From the NCBI RefSeq assembly GCF_000300815.1, contig NZ_AMRX01000001.1, forward strand, positions 496,001 through 560,000: a stretch of DNA of 64,000 nt, read 5' to 3'. Below, one piece after another: positions 32,011 to 45,083 of this stretch. A program made the translations under genes and the position numbers. This DNA comes from Gayadomonas joobiniege G7 (GTDB taxonomy: Bacteria; Pseudomonadota; Gammaproteobacteria; Enterobacterales; Alteromonadaceae). Position 1 is the first letter of the stretch; the number at the start of each line of letters is the position of its first letter. The notes beneath the pieces are model-generated. The model was not told the origin of the DNA. It saw only the letters and a list, made by a program, of their open reading frames with translations, and did no database searches.

Positions 32011-32514
32011 TTAGCTGGCCTTGCATGTCAGAATAATATCTTCTCGCTCTACAGATATAGTTTTTAGTTGGTTTATACCAATAAATTTAAACTTAAATAA
32101 AGTACTGGTTTTAGATATGCATTTTCGAAAAAAAACAAACCCATCATGAATCGATAAATCTATTTTTATACTGCATTCCAAATCTAATGTTCTAGCGCAA
32201 ACAAACCCACTTTTTGTCAATTCTTCTTCAATAACAGCAGGTGAAGTTCCCAACGGGTAAATTTCGAACATTGAATCAATCACTTTCTGTTTGTCCCCCC
32301 CATTATCAAATTGAGAATAGTCTTCATTCCAAGATACAAGTCGAATATTATTCGAACGTCCTTTATTTAAAACAGATTCAAATTTTGAATTTTTAAAATT
32401 CTTGGGAAATTCATATCCGCTTGTCGATAATCCAACACACCCACACAATCCAATTGTAGTTAAGGTTAAGGCTTGCAATATTAAAGTCAGAAAGTTGATG
32501 GAGTTCACCATCAT
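32011..32514 (-). CDS. Lipoprotein of unknown function, start within broken RTX gene
   Basis: 167 residues with the signal 'LTLTTIGLCGC' (lipobox LCGC). Its first 27 codons are the 3' end of the lipase-RTX gene read in another frame, so either the genes overlap or a deletion fused them. Mature part includes 'PAVIEEELTKSGFVCARTLD'. It may be a former immunity or accessory lipoprotein of the RTX locus. No family recognised. Confidence 0.5.
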   Translation of the reverse strand: MMVNSINFLTLILQALTLTTIGLCGCVGLSTSGYEFPKNFKNSKFESVLNKGRSNNIRLVSWNEDYSQFDNGGDKQKVIDSMFEIYPLGTSPAVIEEELTKSGFVCARTLDLECSIKIDLSIHDGFVFFRKCISKTSTLFKFKFIGINQLKTISVEREDIILTCKAS

Positions 32515-34003
32515 CTGTTATACCGTTGCCATTGTTGTCTTGCCAAATTTGAATCTCAGAGAATTGCTCATCTGCAGAATCAATAAGCCCATCCTGATTC
32601 GAATCAAGTTCAGCTAATTCCGTAAACCCCGGTGCATTCGGACTGCCAAATAACTCTTTAATATCACTGATTTTACCGTCTCGATCTCTATCAATTACCA
32701 ATAGGCCATCATCAGCACTCACCCATGATGTATTTATTGCAAAACCATCGCCAGTAAGATCAAAGTAAGTATTACTATTTTCTAAGCCCGTAAGCTCGAT
32801 ACCATCGCCATCTAAATCAATGACCATTGGGTCATAAGACCAGCTTGACATATAACTAGTACTACTTGAGCTGCCGTAACCACCAGAAGAAGAGCTAAAC
32901 CAATCATCCCAAACATCACTGACCCAACTGGTAAAATCGTCCCAAGTGTCACTGATCCAACTAACAAAATCATTCCAACTATCACTTACCCAATCCGTTA
33001 TATCGTTCCATGTTTCACTTGCCCAATCACTAAAGTCATTCCATACATCTGACGCCCAGTCGGTTACATCATCCCAAACTCCCGATGCCCACTCTGAAAC
33101 TTCGTCCCAAGTTTCACTTGCCCATTCAACGACATCGATCCAAACTTCCGATATAGCATTTGTAACATAATCTACTAGCTGACCAATATTGTCGACAATA
33201 ATGTCAAATGCCCCTGAAACCAAATTAGCTAAATATGTCAGGCCATCTGAAATAAAGTTCCCATCCGCTTGCTTATTGGGATCGAAACAAGTCCCACTAG
33301 ATGACGGCGTAGAAAAGTTACCGGATGAATGCTGATTAGCCACTTCTAATCCAAATAAAGCAATACCTACGACAGGGTTAGTTTAAGCAACAGCTGCAGC
33401 AAAATAATTACCTTCATTACTGCGTAAATCTACTAAGTATGTATTGCCACCAATATGATCACCAAGTACATCGGTACCTTGTCCTACGATGCTTCCGCTT
33501 TCTACATAGTTGTTAAACGTACTAGGAGAGCCAACTGCAGTTACATTATTGTTATTGAGCCATGACTGATATTCTGAAGACCCTATAACTTGACTTGCAG
33601 CAGCTGGGTCGTAGGTGGTACCAGAAAAACCAAAGGTATGAGATAGTATTTGAGCATGACCTCCACCAAGCGAATGCCCGACAACACTCACATTTGAAGC
33701 ATCCCAACCGTGAGTGTCCATTTCACCTTTAGCAAAATCTAATGCCTTTTCAAATTGGTCATGAAAACCACCTGTAACAAAGTCACTATCCGCACTAAGA
33801 TCCCCCATCAAATCATTAGTTCCGCGAATTGCAAATATAACCTCTTGAGTATTTATGTCTTGATAAACGCTAATAAACAAACCACTTTTATCTTCGTCAT
33901 TAAAAAAATTAATTTCTTTGAAGTCCCCAACACCAGTTCTATTGCTTTGTTCCTTTTCATATACCTGAGCTAACAAAGCTCCATTTGTATTTTCACAAGC
34001 CAT
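32411..34003 (-). pseudogene. Lipase-type RTX effector, broken by a stop codon
   Basis: Two parts lie in one frame, separated by TAA at 33383-33385. Part 1 (34003-33386) is a class 3 lipase-like alpha/beta hydrolase with nucleophile motif 'VVGHSLGGGHA' and 'FAIRGTND'. Part 2 (33382-32411) has about eleven short Trp/Asp repeats ('WNDFSDWASET', 'WDDFTSWVSDV' and similar), a Ser/Gly linker, and an RTX-type calcium-binding start ('DPMVIDLDGDGIELTGL', 'DSNQDGLIDSADEQF'). The usual long C-terminus and secretion signal are missing. Such proteins leave the cell through type I secretion, here also broken. Confidence 0.8.
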
Positions 34004-34066
34004 AATTTTTTCCTCTATTATCGTTAGTTGTAATGAAAATTTTGATTTTCACTTGCTGATTCTCTA

Positions 34067-35599
34067 TTATTTGACCTTTCGAGAAATTTGTTCGATGGTT
34101 TCAGCACCGATTTGAATTTGATAACGTATGTCTTTCAACCAATCAACTTGCCCTTCCACCTTTAAAAAAGGCGCATGTATGTTATGCGGTTTTGGCAGAA
34201 AATTAAGTTTTAAAGGTTGGTGCTTTGACAAATACTTAGAAGAAGGGATGGCGTAACAACCTTTAATACTAATGACGTCATACTTATCCAAACTAAGCCT
34301 ATCATGATAAACAATAGCTCCAAACGAACTCGCGATACTTCTTCCATGCTCGGAGGCAATTGAATATACCGAGTGCCTAGGGACTCCACCATTGAAGGCT
34401 TCTTCGTTAGGATTATACTTAGCTAACTCCTCCAATATTTGGGGCATTAAATAATATTGCGATAAATCAGGAAGCGCATGAAAACCTTGCAGTTGAGACG
34501 GATCTAGCCAAGGAATATCCCCTCCTTTATCTATATACAAATCGATTTGACAATTTTTAAAACGAGCACAATTGGTTGGAGCACGACCTAAACCGCACAT
34601 AAAGTATTCATCGCGTATTTTTCTATATGCAATGGCATTAACGCCAACTAAATCATTTGCAAGTGCGTTATTTGGCAAGTTGAATGTATTGGCAAATTGT
34701 TTGTTATAAACCCACGAATACTCAAACGCTGAATCATACCGACTGTCTGCCTCTTTTGGTTCAAATGTATTACTCAACGGGCTGTTGCTACTTAAAACAT
34801 AATCCTGATAATTAAGCTTTATTAATTGCCTGTTATCTGCAGCGAACTCTTGATACTGCTTTTGAAAAACATCTTTTAAATTTTTAAATACTGATTCATC
34901 AATTATAATTTTGTGAGCACTTTCCTCTGTCGTTTCTGATCTAGGATCTGCCGAAAAAATATCCAGATTAACAGTACCACCTACATAATTTTCAAACGTG
35001 TCACAACCAACCAACTTAACCAAACTATAATTTTTTAATCTCTGTTTATCATATTTGGCAACCAAAGCTGGAACGACCTTAACCTTTTCTTTAGTTGAAT
35101 CAATAGAAAACTGAACACTTAAAAAGTCGACTTTAAATGAACTTATTTGTCGATTAAATTGTGAGGTAATCGCACGAATCGAACTATCCCAATTTAACGG
35201 TGAAATACCTTGCATTTGTTCTTTTAACAGCCATGGCAAATTAATTGCCTTGTCAATATACAAGTCCATTTTACATTCAAACGCAGCTTTACATTCAACT
35301 TGTCCATCATCTTGCAGGCGACAGTGCTGTGAATTTTTATCTATAAAACTTATTGCTAGCGCATCTGCGCCAACGATACCTGTACTGATCCACTTAACTG
35401 GCATTCCATAATTTTCAGCAAACCTTTTGCTGTACCGCCACACATAAGGATCGTGTTGATAAGCTACTCTTTTATCCGGATTCCATTGCCATCTATCTTC
35501 ATAGTTACTTGCTAATTCTCTTTCGTACCAAGTCATTTTTTGACTATGTAAATCAAAGTTAGTGATAGCCACCAACACACATAATATTTTTTTATACAT
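34067..35599 (-). CDS. Secreted protein with two copies of an unknown domain
   Basis: Start at ATG 35599, giving a signal peptide 'MYKKILCVLVAITNFDLHSQ'; the longer frame to 35680 lacks one. 510 residues made of two similar halves. Repeated motifs: 'FAENYGMPVKW' / 'FANTFNLPNNA', 'GADALAISF' / 'GVNAIAYRK', 'CKMDLYIDKAINLPWL' / 'CQIDLYIDKGGDIPWL'. Conserved Cys pairs suggest disulfides, so it is extracytoplasmic. No family recognised. It lies in the decayed RTX locus and looks intact. Confidence 0.6.
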   Translation of the reverse strand: MYKKILCVLVAITNFDLHSQKMTWYERELASNYEDRWQWNPDKRVAYQHDPYVWRYSKRFAENYGMPVKWISTGIVGADALAISFIDKNSQHCRLQDDGQVECKAAFECKMDLYIDKAINLPWLLKEQMQGISPLNWDSSIRAITSQFNRQISSFKVDFLSVQFSIDSTKEKVKVVPALVAKYDKQRLKNYSLVKLVGCDTFENYVGGTVNLDIFSADPRSETTEESAHKIIIDESVFKNLKDVFQKQYQEFAADNRQLIKLNYQDYVLSSNSPLSNTFEPKEADSRYDSAFEYSWVYNKQFANTFNLPNNALANDLVGVNAIAYRKIRDEYFMCGLGRAPTNCARFKNCQIDLYIDKGGDIPWLDPSQLQGFHALPDLSQYYLMPQILEELAKYNPNEEAFNGGVPRHSVYSIASEHGRSIASSFGAIVYHDRLSLDKYDVISIKGCYAIPSSKYLSKHQPLKLNFLPKPHNIHAPFLKVEGQVDWLKDIRYQIQIGAETIEQISRKVK

Positions 35600-35692
35600 T
35601 AAAAACGCTCTAATTATCAAAGATAACATTCCAAAATTAACCTGGAAGGTGAAGTTAGTTGTGACGACCCACGTTTTCAAACTAAAGGTTGA

Positions 35693-36130
35693 TCAAGAGT
35701 TTTCCACTTGTAAAAATTGTGAAAGTGGCATTAATTCTTCTTGATAGTTTTTCCACTGCTCAAGTCCATCGCTATAAATAGGTTGTCTTACCTGCTCTGC
35801 ACTGGGTGTTTTTACAGCTCTTTCTGTTTGATGAAAGTCCACACACGCTTGTTCAAAAGGCAATTCGCAATACTCAAGTAATTTAGTGATTTCCGCTTCC
35901 GGTGATTGAACTAAAGATTCATAAGACAGGTGATATATCTTGCCTGGTAATACTTCATCCCAATACCGCATTAAGTCCAAATATGCATTATAGAAATGAG
36001 CAAAATCTCCCAAGTTGTTGCTAAAACTTAAACCTTTGGGAAAATTTTGCCTAAATACACTTAGGCCGACTGACATAGGATTTCTGCGTACATCTATGAT
36101 TTTCGCATTAGGCAGAATTTGATGAATCAA
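35693..36130 (-). pseudogene. C-terminal fragment of a sulfotransferase
   Basis: 'AKIIDVRRNPMSVGLSVFRQ', 'LPGKIYHLSYESLVQSPEAE' and 'TPSAEQVRQPIYSDGLEQWK' match the C-terminal half of TPR-sulfotransferases. The 5'-PSB loop (N-terminal PAPS site) is missing. The frame is joined at about 36118-36130 to the end of a different gene, so this is a deletion junction. Confidence 0.75.
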
Positions 36131-36393
36131 ACTAAACTAACCGCTATATCAGCTAAAGCTAAACGGCTACCTGTTTTACCAAGAGCATCAGCACCCGCAA
36201 CAAATGTTGCAAAATCATTAATAGTATTACCTAGCGATGTAACTGCCGAAATTGGATTCAAAAGAGAGTCAAGTGGTCTCTCAGGATCCTTTGTTGCATT
36301 TTCTACTGTTTTATACGCATCAAGCGGTGTTTTATTCCCAGTAACAATTCGATCTGCTATTTCCCAATAGAACTCTTGTGCAGTTTGTGTCAT
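36127..36393 (-). pseudogene. N-terminal fragment of a T1SS-type protein
   Basis: 'MTQTAQEFYWEIADRIVTGN' and 'TPLDAYKTVENATKDPERPL' form a start that I associate with RTX-type large proteins. The frame is cut after 'ALADIAVSLV' by the junction with the sulfotransferase fragment. 88 residues remain. Confidence 0.5.
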
Positions 36394-36919
36394 TTTTTAA
36401 AATCTCTATATAAAAATACAAAAAAAGCAACCAAAAAAATAAGTTGATTGCTGCAAGATAGATAGCCCTTGAGGTTATTCGAGAGCTCGTGTACCCCTCC
36501 TCCTTAGTTTTCTGCGACCATATGCAATCGCCTGTATCTTTGATACAAATGTTTAATAAATATGAGTAGGGAAACGCAGGTGCTGATATTGCACAAACAT
36601 TTTTGCCTTTAGCTCGTATCGCCCAAGCATCAAGCTCGTCAAAACTGGCGCCCCGATTTCCAATATCAAAATATGTTTTTTTATCACCCTGAGTGACCTC
36701 CAAGCATATGTCTTTCTGGTACCTATCTCGACAAATTTTTAAATCACCTGACTCTCCGCAGTAATAGATCTTATTTTCTAGATCGCTCGCACTTCTGAGC
36801 AATACTCCAACACTAAAAATTGGCAGCACTATGCTTACTCAACTAATTTTAAAAAAGAATTGAGTCCAAATAGACGTTTGTTTGTATCGAGTATAAATTT
36901 TTGAGAAAGCACTTTTCAT
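36332..36919 (-). pseudogene. Two-helix membrane protein with an in-frame stop
   Basis: ATG 36919 opens 'MKSAFSKIYTRYKQTSIWTQ'. The frame stops at TGA 36839-36841 (a likely Trp codon before mutation) and continues as 'VSIVLPIFSVGVLLR', a periplasmic part with several Cys and a second helix ('AIYLAAINLFFWLLFLYFYI'). The 3' end overlaps the next gene by 62 nt. Function unknown. Confidence 0.6.
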
Positions 36920-37059
36920 ATGTGTAGTACGTAATTCGTTATGGTTGAAATGAGTCATCAAACTCAAGTGTACTCAAACGGCCAGTATTTAAGGAATGGC
37001 TTTGTTTAATAAGTTTCACGCGGAATTTTTTACCTGTGGGCAATTCATTAAAGTGTTTT

Positions 37060-37767
37060 TTATCCCATTGCCATTTGCTTAGCGCCGGTATGGCTAAATA
37101 CATAATTACGAATGCCACCTAATACAGCAACAAATACAGCAATCGCTAAAAAGCCTATTGCTAGCACATCTAAAGTACTTAGACCTTTGTGGACAACAAC
37201 TTTATCCATCACCACTTGAAAAAATAGTGGTGTAACCAAAGCAAAAATTTGCAAGAAACAAGATGCTAATAATACGTCATAGAATAGCTTTTTGTATTTT
37301 TTAAATGCTGGAACAAACCACTGGATATTAAACTCACCATAATTTGAAAGTTTGTTGAACAGTCCCTCTCTTTTAGAAAACAAAATCGCGCTTCCAGAGA
37401 GCAGACTAACTAATTCTGATTTCGATAAGTTTAATAATTTTTGTTCGCTTGGATTATGAATTAAATATCGAACCCCATAATTGGGATCAATAATTTCAGG
37501 CGGTTCTGTCATTTTTACAATGACAACAAATTTTCCATCATTAGTTTCAGCTACGAGGGGCAATATTTTTGTATTAAATTCCGTTTTTCCTTTAGAGAAA
37601 ACATTAATTAATTTAGACTTAAAACCAACACTTCTTGCTGCTCTTAATAAATCATTTAATGTCGATAATTGGCCGTCCTTTATATAATTTTGTTTAATTT
37701 GTTCCGGTTCAACCGTGACTTGATTTAATTTTGCAACTACACAAAAACTCTCTATACCAGTATCCAA
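37060..37767 (-). pseudogene. Truncated HlyB-type ABC transporter, N-terminal third
   Basis: About 230 residues: a C39-like domain that lacks the catalytic Cys ('MDTGIESFCVVAKLNQVTVE', the inactive type used by RTX exporters), then the first membrane helices ('LASCFLQIFALVTPLFFQVV', 'VLAIGFLAIAVFVAVLGGI') and 'RNYVFSHTGAKQMAMG', where the family normally continues for some 450 residues including the ATPase. The gene is therefore dead. Confidence 0.85.
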
Positions 37768-37863
37768 TCAGTCTAATCCTTAAAATATCCTTTACATTAG
37801 ACAAGATTGTTTTAAAAAACCGGAAATATTTTTTAAATTTTTTTATAGTATTTATTTAGGCGT

Positions 37864-37903
37864 AATGACCTTAAGTTTGATGGCCCGGTGTGGTGGTTTG
37901 AAG
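37864..37903 (+). repeat. 40-bp direct repeat, right copy
   Basis: Begins AATGACCTTAAGTTTGATGG; one mismatch to 29589-29628. It sits between the truncated HlyB-type gene and the terminator of the atp operon. Confidence 0.85.
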
Positions 37904-37968
37904 GTATTACTGCATATAAAGTTCTTAAGTGTGTATGCATCGGGGTTCTATTCTCGCTCAGCAAACAA

Positions 37969-37992
37969 AAAAGGCACCCTAAGGTGCCTTTT
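37969..37992 (-). terminator. Terminator of the atp operon
   Basis: 10-bp stem AAAAGGCACC / GGTGCCTTTT with a 4-nt loop, followed on the minus strand by a T-rich run. It lies 24 nt beyond the atpC stop. Confidence 0.85.
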
Positions 37993-38015
37993 AAATCATC
38001 TTGGCCAAAAAGAAC

Positions 38016-38441
38016 TTATTTGCGTATACGACGCAGATCTTCAATGACTTGAATCTGAGCGACCGCTTTGGCTAATTCCATTGCAGCTTCTGCATAATCT
38101 AAATCCGAGTTTGGATCTTTGATATGTGCTTCTGCTTGCTTTTTAGCTTCAATTGCAGCTTGTTCGTCCAGATCTTCAGCACGAACGGCTACGTCGGCCA
38201 GAACGATAACACCTGTTGGTTGTACTTCTAAAATACCACCAGACAAGTATACCAGCTCTTCTTCGCCAAATTGTTTGACCAGACGAACCATACCCGGCTT
38301 AATCGGAGTAATTAAAGGTGCGTGGCCAGGTTGAATACCTAGCTCACCTTCAAAACCCGTAATACGGATAGATTCTACCAGACCGGAGAAGATTTTATCT
38401 TCGGCGCTGACCACATCTAGCTGAGTTGTCATAGCTGCCAT
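38016..38441 (-). CDS. atpC: ATP synthase F1 subunit epsilon
   Basis: 141 residues, the normal length. Beta-sandwich start '[20 protein letters not shown]', '[20 protein letters not shown]' and a helical end. Part of the F1 central stalk; it couples rotation and inhibits idle hydrolysis. Last gene of the nine-gene operon, 18 nt after atpD. The ATG at 38441 follows GGAGGTGAGGA. Confidence 0.95.
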   Translation of the reverse strand: MAAMTTQLDVVSAEDKIFSGLVESIRITGFEGELGIQPGHAPLITPIKPGMVRLVKQFGEEELVYLSGGILEVQPTGVIVLADVAVRAEDLDEQAAIEAKKQAEAHIKDPNSDLDYAEAAMELAKAVAQIQVIEDLRRIRK

Positions 38442-38459
38442 TCCTCACCTCCGCCTGAA

Positions 38460-39872
<1,413 letters not shown>

Positions 39873-39876
39873 CTAT

Positions 39877-40740
39877 TTACACCGCAGACGCACCGGCAAC
39901 AATTTCACTCAACTCTTGAGTAATCGCTGCTTGACGCGCTTTGTTGTAAACCAATTGCAGTTCGTTAATCAGGTTACCTGCATTATCGGTTGCGGCTTTC
40001 ATTGCAACCATACGCGCTGCCATTTCAGAGGCAACATTTTCTACTACAGCCTGATATACCTGAGATTCAACATAGCGAACCAATAATTGTTCCAAAATTT
40101 CTTTTGGATCTGGCTCGTAGATGTAATCCCACTTGTGTTTTAGTTCGGTTTCATCCTCTGCTTTAGGCAAAGGTAAAAGCTGATCGATCTTAGGCGTCTG
40201 TGTCATGGTATTTACAAATTTGTTGTAAACAACGAAGAGGCGGTCAATTTCGCCTGCATCGTATTTGTCTAACATGACTTTTACAGAGCCTACAATGTCA
40301 GTTACAGAAGGCTTGTCACCAAACCCTGACGTTTGCGAAACCACTCTACCACCAAAGCTATTAAAAAACGCAGTCGCTTTATTACCAATAATGGCATAGT
40401 CGATCTCAACGCCTTTTTTGCTCCAGCTGCTGCAGTCTTTAAGGACTTGTTTAAACATGTTCATGTTTAAACCACCACAAAGACCACGGTCAGTAGAAAT
40501 CACAATGTAACCAACACGCTTGACATCACGCTCTTCCATATAAGGGTGCTTATATTCGAGGCTGCCAAGCGCAATATGACCGATCATCTTGCGCATATTA
40601 GTTGCGTATGGACGGGATTCAGCCATGCGTTCTTGCGCTTTGCGCATTTTGCTTGCTGCAACCAGTTCCATAGCGCTGGTAATCTTTTGGGTGTTTTTAA
40701 CGCTCCCAATTTTACCTTTTATCTCTTTAGCGCCGGCCAT
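39877..40740 (-). CDS. atpG: ATP synthase F1 subunit gamma
   Basis: 287 residues. Starts '[20 protein letters not shown]' and ends with the conserved helix '[20 protein letters not shown]'. Central rotor shaft between F1 and the c ring. Confidence 0.97.
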   Translation of the reverse strand: MAGAKEIKGKIGSVKNTQKITSAMELVAASKMRKAQERMAESRPYATNMRKMIGHIALGSLEYKHPYMEERDVKRVGYIVISTDRGLCGGLNMNMFKQVLKDCSSWSKKGVEIDYAIIGNKATAFFNSFGGRVVSQTSGFGDKPSVTDIVGSVKVMLDKYDAGEIDRLFVVYNKFVNTMTQTPKIDQLLPLPKAEDETELKHKWDYIYEPDPKEILEQLLVRYVESQVYQAVVENVASEMAARMVAMKAATDNAGNLINELQLVYNKARQAAITQELSEIVAGASAV

Positions 40741-40784
40741 GATTCTTCACTCCGATTTTAATTAATCGATTGACTCAGTCTGGC

Positions 40785-42326
40785 TTACCAGGTTTGAGTC
40801 GCTTTAAAATTGTCTACTGCCGCTTTTAAGGCTGCTTCAATCTCGTCGTCGTATTTACCAGACTCATTGATTTTAGCAATCAGATCAGCGTGCTCAGAAC
40901 TCATATAAGAGTGAAGGGCTGCTTCAAAATCAAGGATTTTGTCCAGCTCAATGCCTTTTAAATAACCTTTGTCAGCTGCAAACAGAGAAACAGCCATCAG
41001 ACCAACACTTAACGGGCTGAATTGTTTTTGCTTCATCAGTTCAGTTACAGCTTGACCGTGCTCTAATTGAGCTCGGGTTGCTTCATCCAAGTCAGATGCA
41101 AACTGAGCAAACGCTGCAAGTTCACGATACTGAGCTAACGCTAGACGAATACCACCACCTAGCTTTTTGATAATTTTAGTTTGTGCAGCACCACCAACAC
41201 GAGATACCGAGATACCTGCGTTAATTGCAGGACGGATACCTGAGTTGAACAGACCTGTTTCTAAGAAGATCTGACCATCGGTAATCGAAATTACGTTAGT
41301 AGGTACGAATGCAGATACGTCACCGGCTTGAGTTTCGATAATAGGTAAGGCTGTTAATGAACCTGTTTTACCTTTAACTTCGCCTTTAGTGAAGTTTTCA
41401 ACATAATCTTCGTTAACGCGAGCAGCACGCTCAAGCAAACGTGAGTGAAGATAGAAAACGTCACCTGGGTATGCTTCACGACCTGGTGGACGACGTAATA
41501 ACAATGAAACCTGACGATAAGCAACAGCTTGCTTAGACAAGTCATCGTATACGATTAATGCGTCTTGACCACGGTCACGGAAAAATTCACCCATAGTACA
41601 ACCAGCATAAGGCGCTAAGTACTGTAATGCGGCTGATTCAGAAGCGTTGGCAGCAACGATGATGGTGTGATCTAATGCACCGTGCTCTTCTAATTTACGA
41701 ACTACGTTCGCTAGAGTAGAGGCTTTTTGACCAATCGCAACATAGATACATTTAACGCCTGTATCTTTTTGGTTGATGATCGCATCGATAGCAACGGCTG
41801 ATTTACCAATCTGACGGTCACCAATGATAAGCTCACGCTGACCACGACCGATTGGAACCATAGAGTCAATCGCTTTATAACCTGTTTGCAATGGCTCATC
41901 TACCGATTTACGGTCGATAACACCTGGTGCAATTTTTTCTACAGGCTCAAAACCGGCTGCTTCAACTGGACCTTTACCATCAATTGGTTCACCCAGTGTA
42001 TTTACAACACGACCTAACAAACCAGGACCTACCGGAACTTCTAAGATTCGGCCAGTACCTTTAACTTTGGTGCCTTCTTGCAAATCTGCATAAGGACCCA
42101 TTACAACCGCACCAACAGAATCTCTTTCAAGGTTCAATGCGATTGCGTAACGACTACCTGGAAGCTCAATCATTTCACCTTGCATCACGTCAGCTAGACC
42201 GTGGATGCGAATGATACCGTCAGTAACAGATACAATTGTACCTTCGTTACGAGCTTCACTGACGATTTCGAACTTCTCAATACGTTTTTTGATCAGTTCT
42301 GCAATTTCAGTGGAATTCAGTTGCAT
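40785..42326 (-). CDS. atpA: ATP synthase F1 subunit alpha
   Basis: 513 residues. '[19 protein letters not shown]' start, Walker A '[15 protein letters not shown]', '[20 protein letters not shown]' and '[13 protein letters not shown]' with the arginine finger. Non-catalytic nucleotide-binding subunit. Confidence 0.97.
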   Translation of the reverse strand: MQLNSTEIAELIKKRIEKFEIVSEARNEGTIVSVTDGIIRIHGLADVMQGEMIELPGSRYAIALNLERDSVGAVVMGPYADLQEGTKVKGTGRILEVPVGPGLLGRVVNTLGEPIDGKGPVEAAGFEPVEKIAPGVIDRKSVDEPLQTGYKAIDSMVPIGRGQRELIIGDRQIGKSAVAIDAIINQKDTGVKCIYVAIGQKASTLANVVRKLEEHGALDHTIIVAANASESAALQYLAPYAGCTMGEFFRDRGQDALIVYDDLSKQAVAYRQVSLLLRRPPGREAYPGDVFYLHSRLLERAARVNEDYVENFTKGEVKGKTGSLTALPIIETQAGDVSAFVPTNVISITDGQIFLETGLFNSGIRPAINAGISVSRVGGAAQTKIIKKLGGGIRLALAQYRELAAFAQFASDLDEATRAQLEHGQAVTELMKQKQFSPLSVGLMAVSLFAADKGYLKGIELDKILDFEAALHSYMSSEHADLIAKINESGKYDDEIEAALKAAVDNFKATQTW

Positions 42327-42338
42327 GCTCTTATTCCC

Positions 42339-42872
42339 CTACGACTGTAGCACTGTGGCCAGTCGATCCAATTTTCCGCGAACCGTGCTATCGATCACCA
42401 TGTCACCAGCTTGAATTAATAAGCCACCAACAATGCTCTCATCTACACGACAATTCAGCTTAACTTTTTTTGCCAGACGCTCTTCTAAAGACTTGGCTAA
42501 ACTTTCTTTTTGTTTAGCATCAAGCTCTACTGCTGAAGTAACAGAAACGTCTATTTGTTTGTCGTACTCTGCTTTAAATTCAGCAAACAAGCGGGCTACT
42601 TCTGGTAAAGCGCTCAATCGTTTGTTGTCAGCCATTACCTTAATTAGGTTCTGGCCATGATCATCTAACTGCTCATCACAAACTTTGATAAAGATTTCCG
42701 ACAGCTGGTCTGCTGAGGCTGTGCCGTGTAATAAATCTTGGACAGATTCATTGTTGGCGACTTCACCCGCAAACGTCAGCATGTTCAGCCATGCTTCAAC
42801 TTTGTTGTTTTCAACAGCGTAATCAAAAGCTGCTTTAGCATATGGTCGGGCAACGGTTGTCAATTCAGACAT
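42339..42872 (-). CDS. atpH: ATP synthase subunit delta
   Basis: 177 residues, 'TVARPYAKAAFDYAVENNKV' at the start and 'VDESIVGGLLIQAGDMVID' near the end, the OSCP/delta signature. Peripheral stalk cap on F1. 12 nt before atpA. Confidence 0.96.
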   Translation of the reverse strand: MSELTTVARPYAKAAFDYAVENNKVEAWLNMLTFAGEVANNESVQDLLHGTASADQLSEIFIKVCDEQLDDHGQNLIKVMADNKRLSALPEVARLFAEFKAEYDKQIDVSVTSAVELDAKQKESLAKSLEERLAKKVKLNCRVDESIVGGLLIQAGDMVIDSTVRGKLDRLATVLQS

Positions 42873-42884
42873 AAAAATTACCCC

Positions 42885-43355
42885 TTATAGTTCCTCAACC
42901 AATTTGTCGAGTATATCTGCATGTGCTTTAGCATCAATTGAGCGAGCCAAGATTTTTTCAGCACCAGAAACCGCTAGTATAGACACTTGCTTACGCAGGT
43001 CTTCACGAGCACGGTTAATTTCAGCTTCTAAATCGGCTTTACCTTGAGCCAGAATTTTGTCGCTTTCAGCACGCGCTTTGTCAGCGGCTTCGTCAACAAT
43101 CTGAGCTTCGCGTTTTTTAGCTTGTTCAATGATGGCTGCAGCCTGAGATTTAGCTTCTTTTAACTTGTCTGCGGCTTCTTTACGTGCCAGCTCTAAGTCT
43201 TTTTCAGCTTTCTCTGAGGCTTCCAGACCATCTGCAATTTTTTTCTGACGAGCTTCAATCGCACCGTTTAGCTGTGGCCAAACGAACTTCATTGTAAAAA
43301 CAACAAAGACAAAAAATGCAATAGATTCGCCAATCAGAGTTGCGTTGAGATTCAC
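42885..43355 (-). CDS. atpF: ATP synthase F0 subunit b
   Basis: 156 residues with one N-terminal membrane helix ('[20 protein letters not shown]') and a long Ala/Lys/Glu-rich helix. Dimeric peripheral stalk. Normal length for gammaproteobacteria. Confidence 0.96.
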   Translation of the reverse strand: MNLNATLIGESIAFFVFVVFTMKFVWPQLNGAIEARQKKIADGLEASEKAEKDLELARKEAADKLKEAKSQAAAIIEQAKKREAQIVDEAADKARAESDKILAQGKADLEAEINRAREDLRKQVSILAVSGAEKILARSIDAKAHADILDKLVEEL

Positions 43356-43414
43356 AACGGCCCCCTTAAGTTACTAATGTTCGCAATAAATAATTGTTTA
43401 AAGATGGCTTAAAA

Positions 43415-43654
<240 letters not shown>

Positions 43655-43695
43655 TTAAAAGTAAAGTTAAAGTTAAAAAATAAAACGCTTAAAAA

Positions 43696-44902
<1,207 letters not shown>

Positions 44903-45083
44903 TGAAACGACTCTGTTAATTAAATATTCATGCGCAAATTTGTCACATTAAGCACAAATCTGATGCAAATTTTTGCGCAGAGTATACAGATTTATATCGG
45001 GTTTTCAATATATCTCTACGCTTGTAGCCCTGATATTCAGCCTAATTGAGCAAAATTTTTTCGTACATTTGATTTTTTTTCTT
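44903..45083 (-). promoter_or_regulatory. Promoter region of the atp operon
   Basis: 181 nt between the parB stop and atpI. AT-rich with several TATAAT-like hexamers (for example in about 44980-45010). I cannot choose a single start point. Confidence 0.4.

Noticed and set aside
32900-33170. CRISPR-like or tandem DNA repeat
   Set aside because: The periodicity is at the protein level (Trp/Asp units in the RTX effector). DNA units vary and there are no unique spacers.
21797-36841. Recoding of UAA/UGA as amino acids
   Set aside because: Core genes in the window end normally at TAA, TAG and TGA, and the suspect stops are only in decaying accessory genes. Point mutation is simpler.
37060-37767. 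A second functional C39 exporter
   Set aside because: The peptidase Cys is missing and the gene ends before most membrane helices and the whole ATPase.
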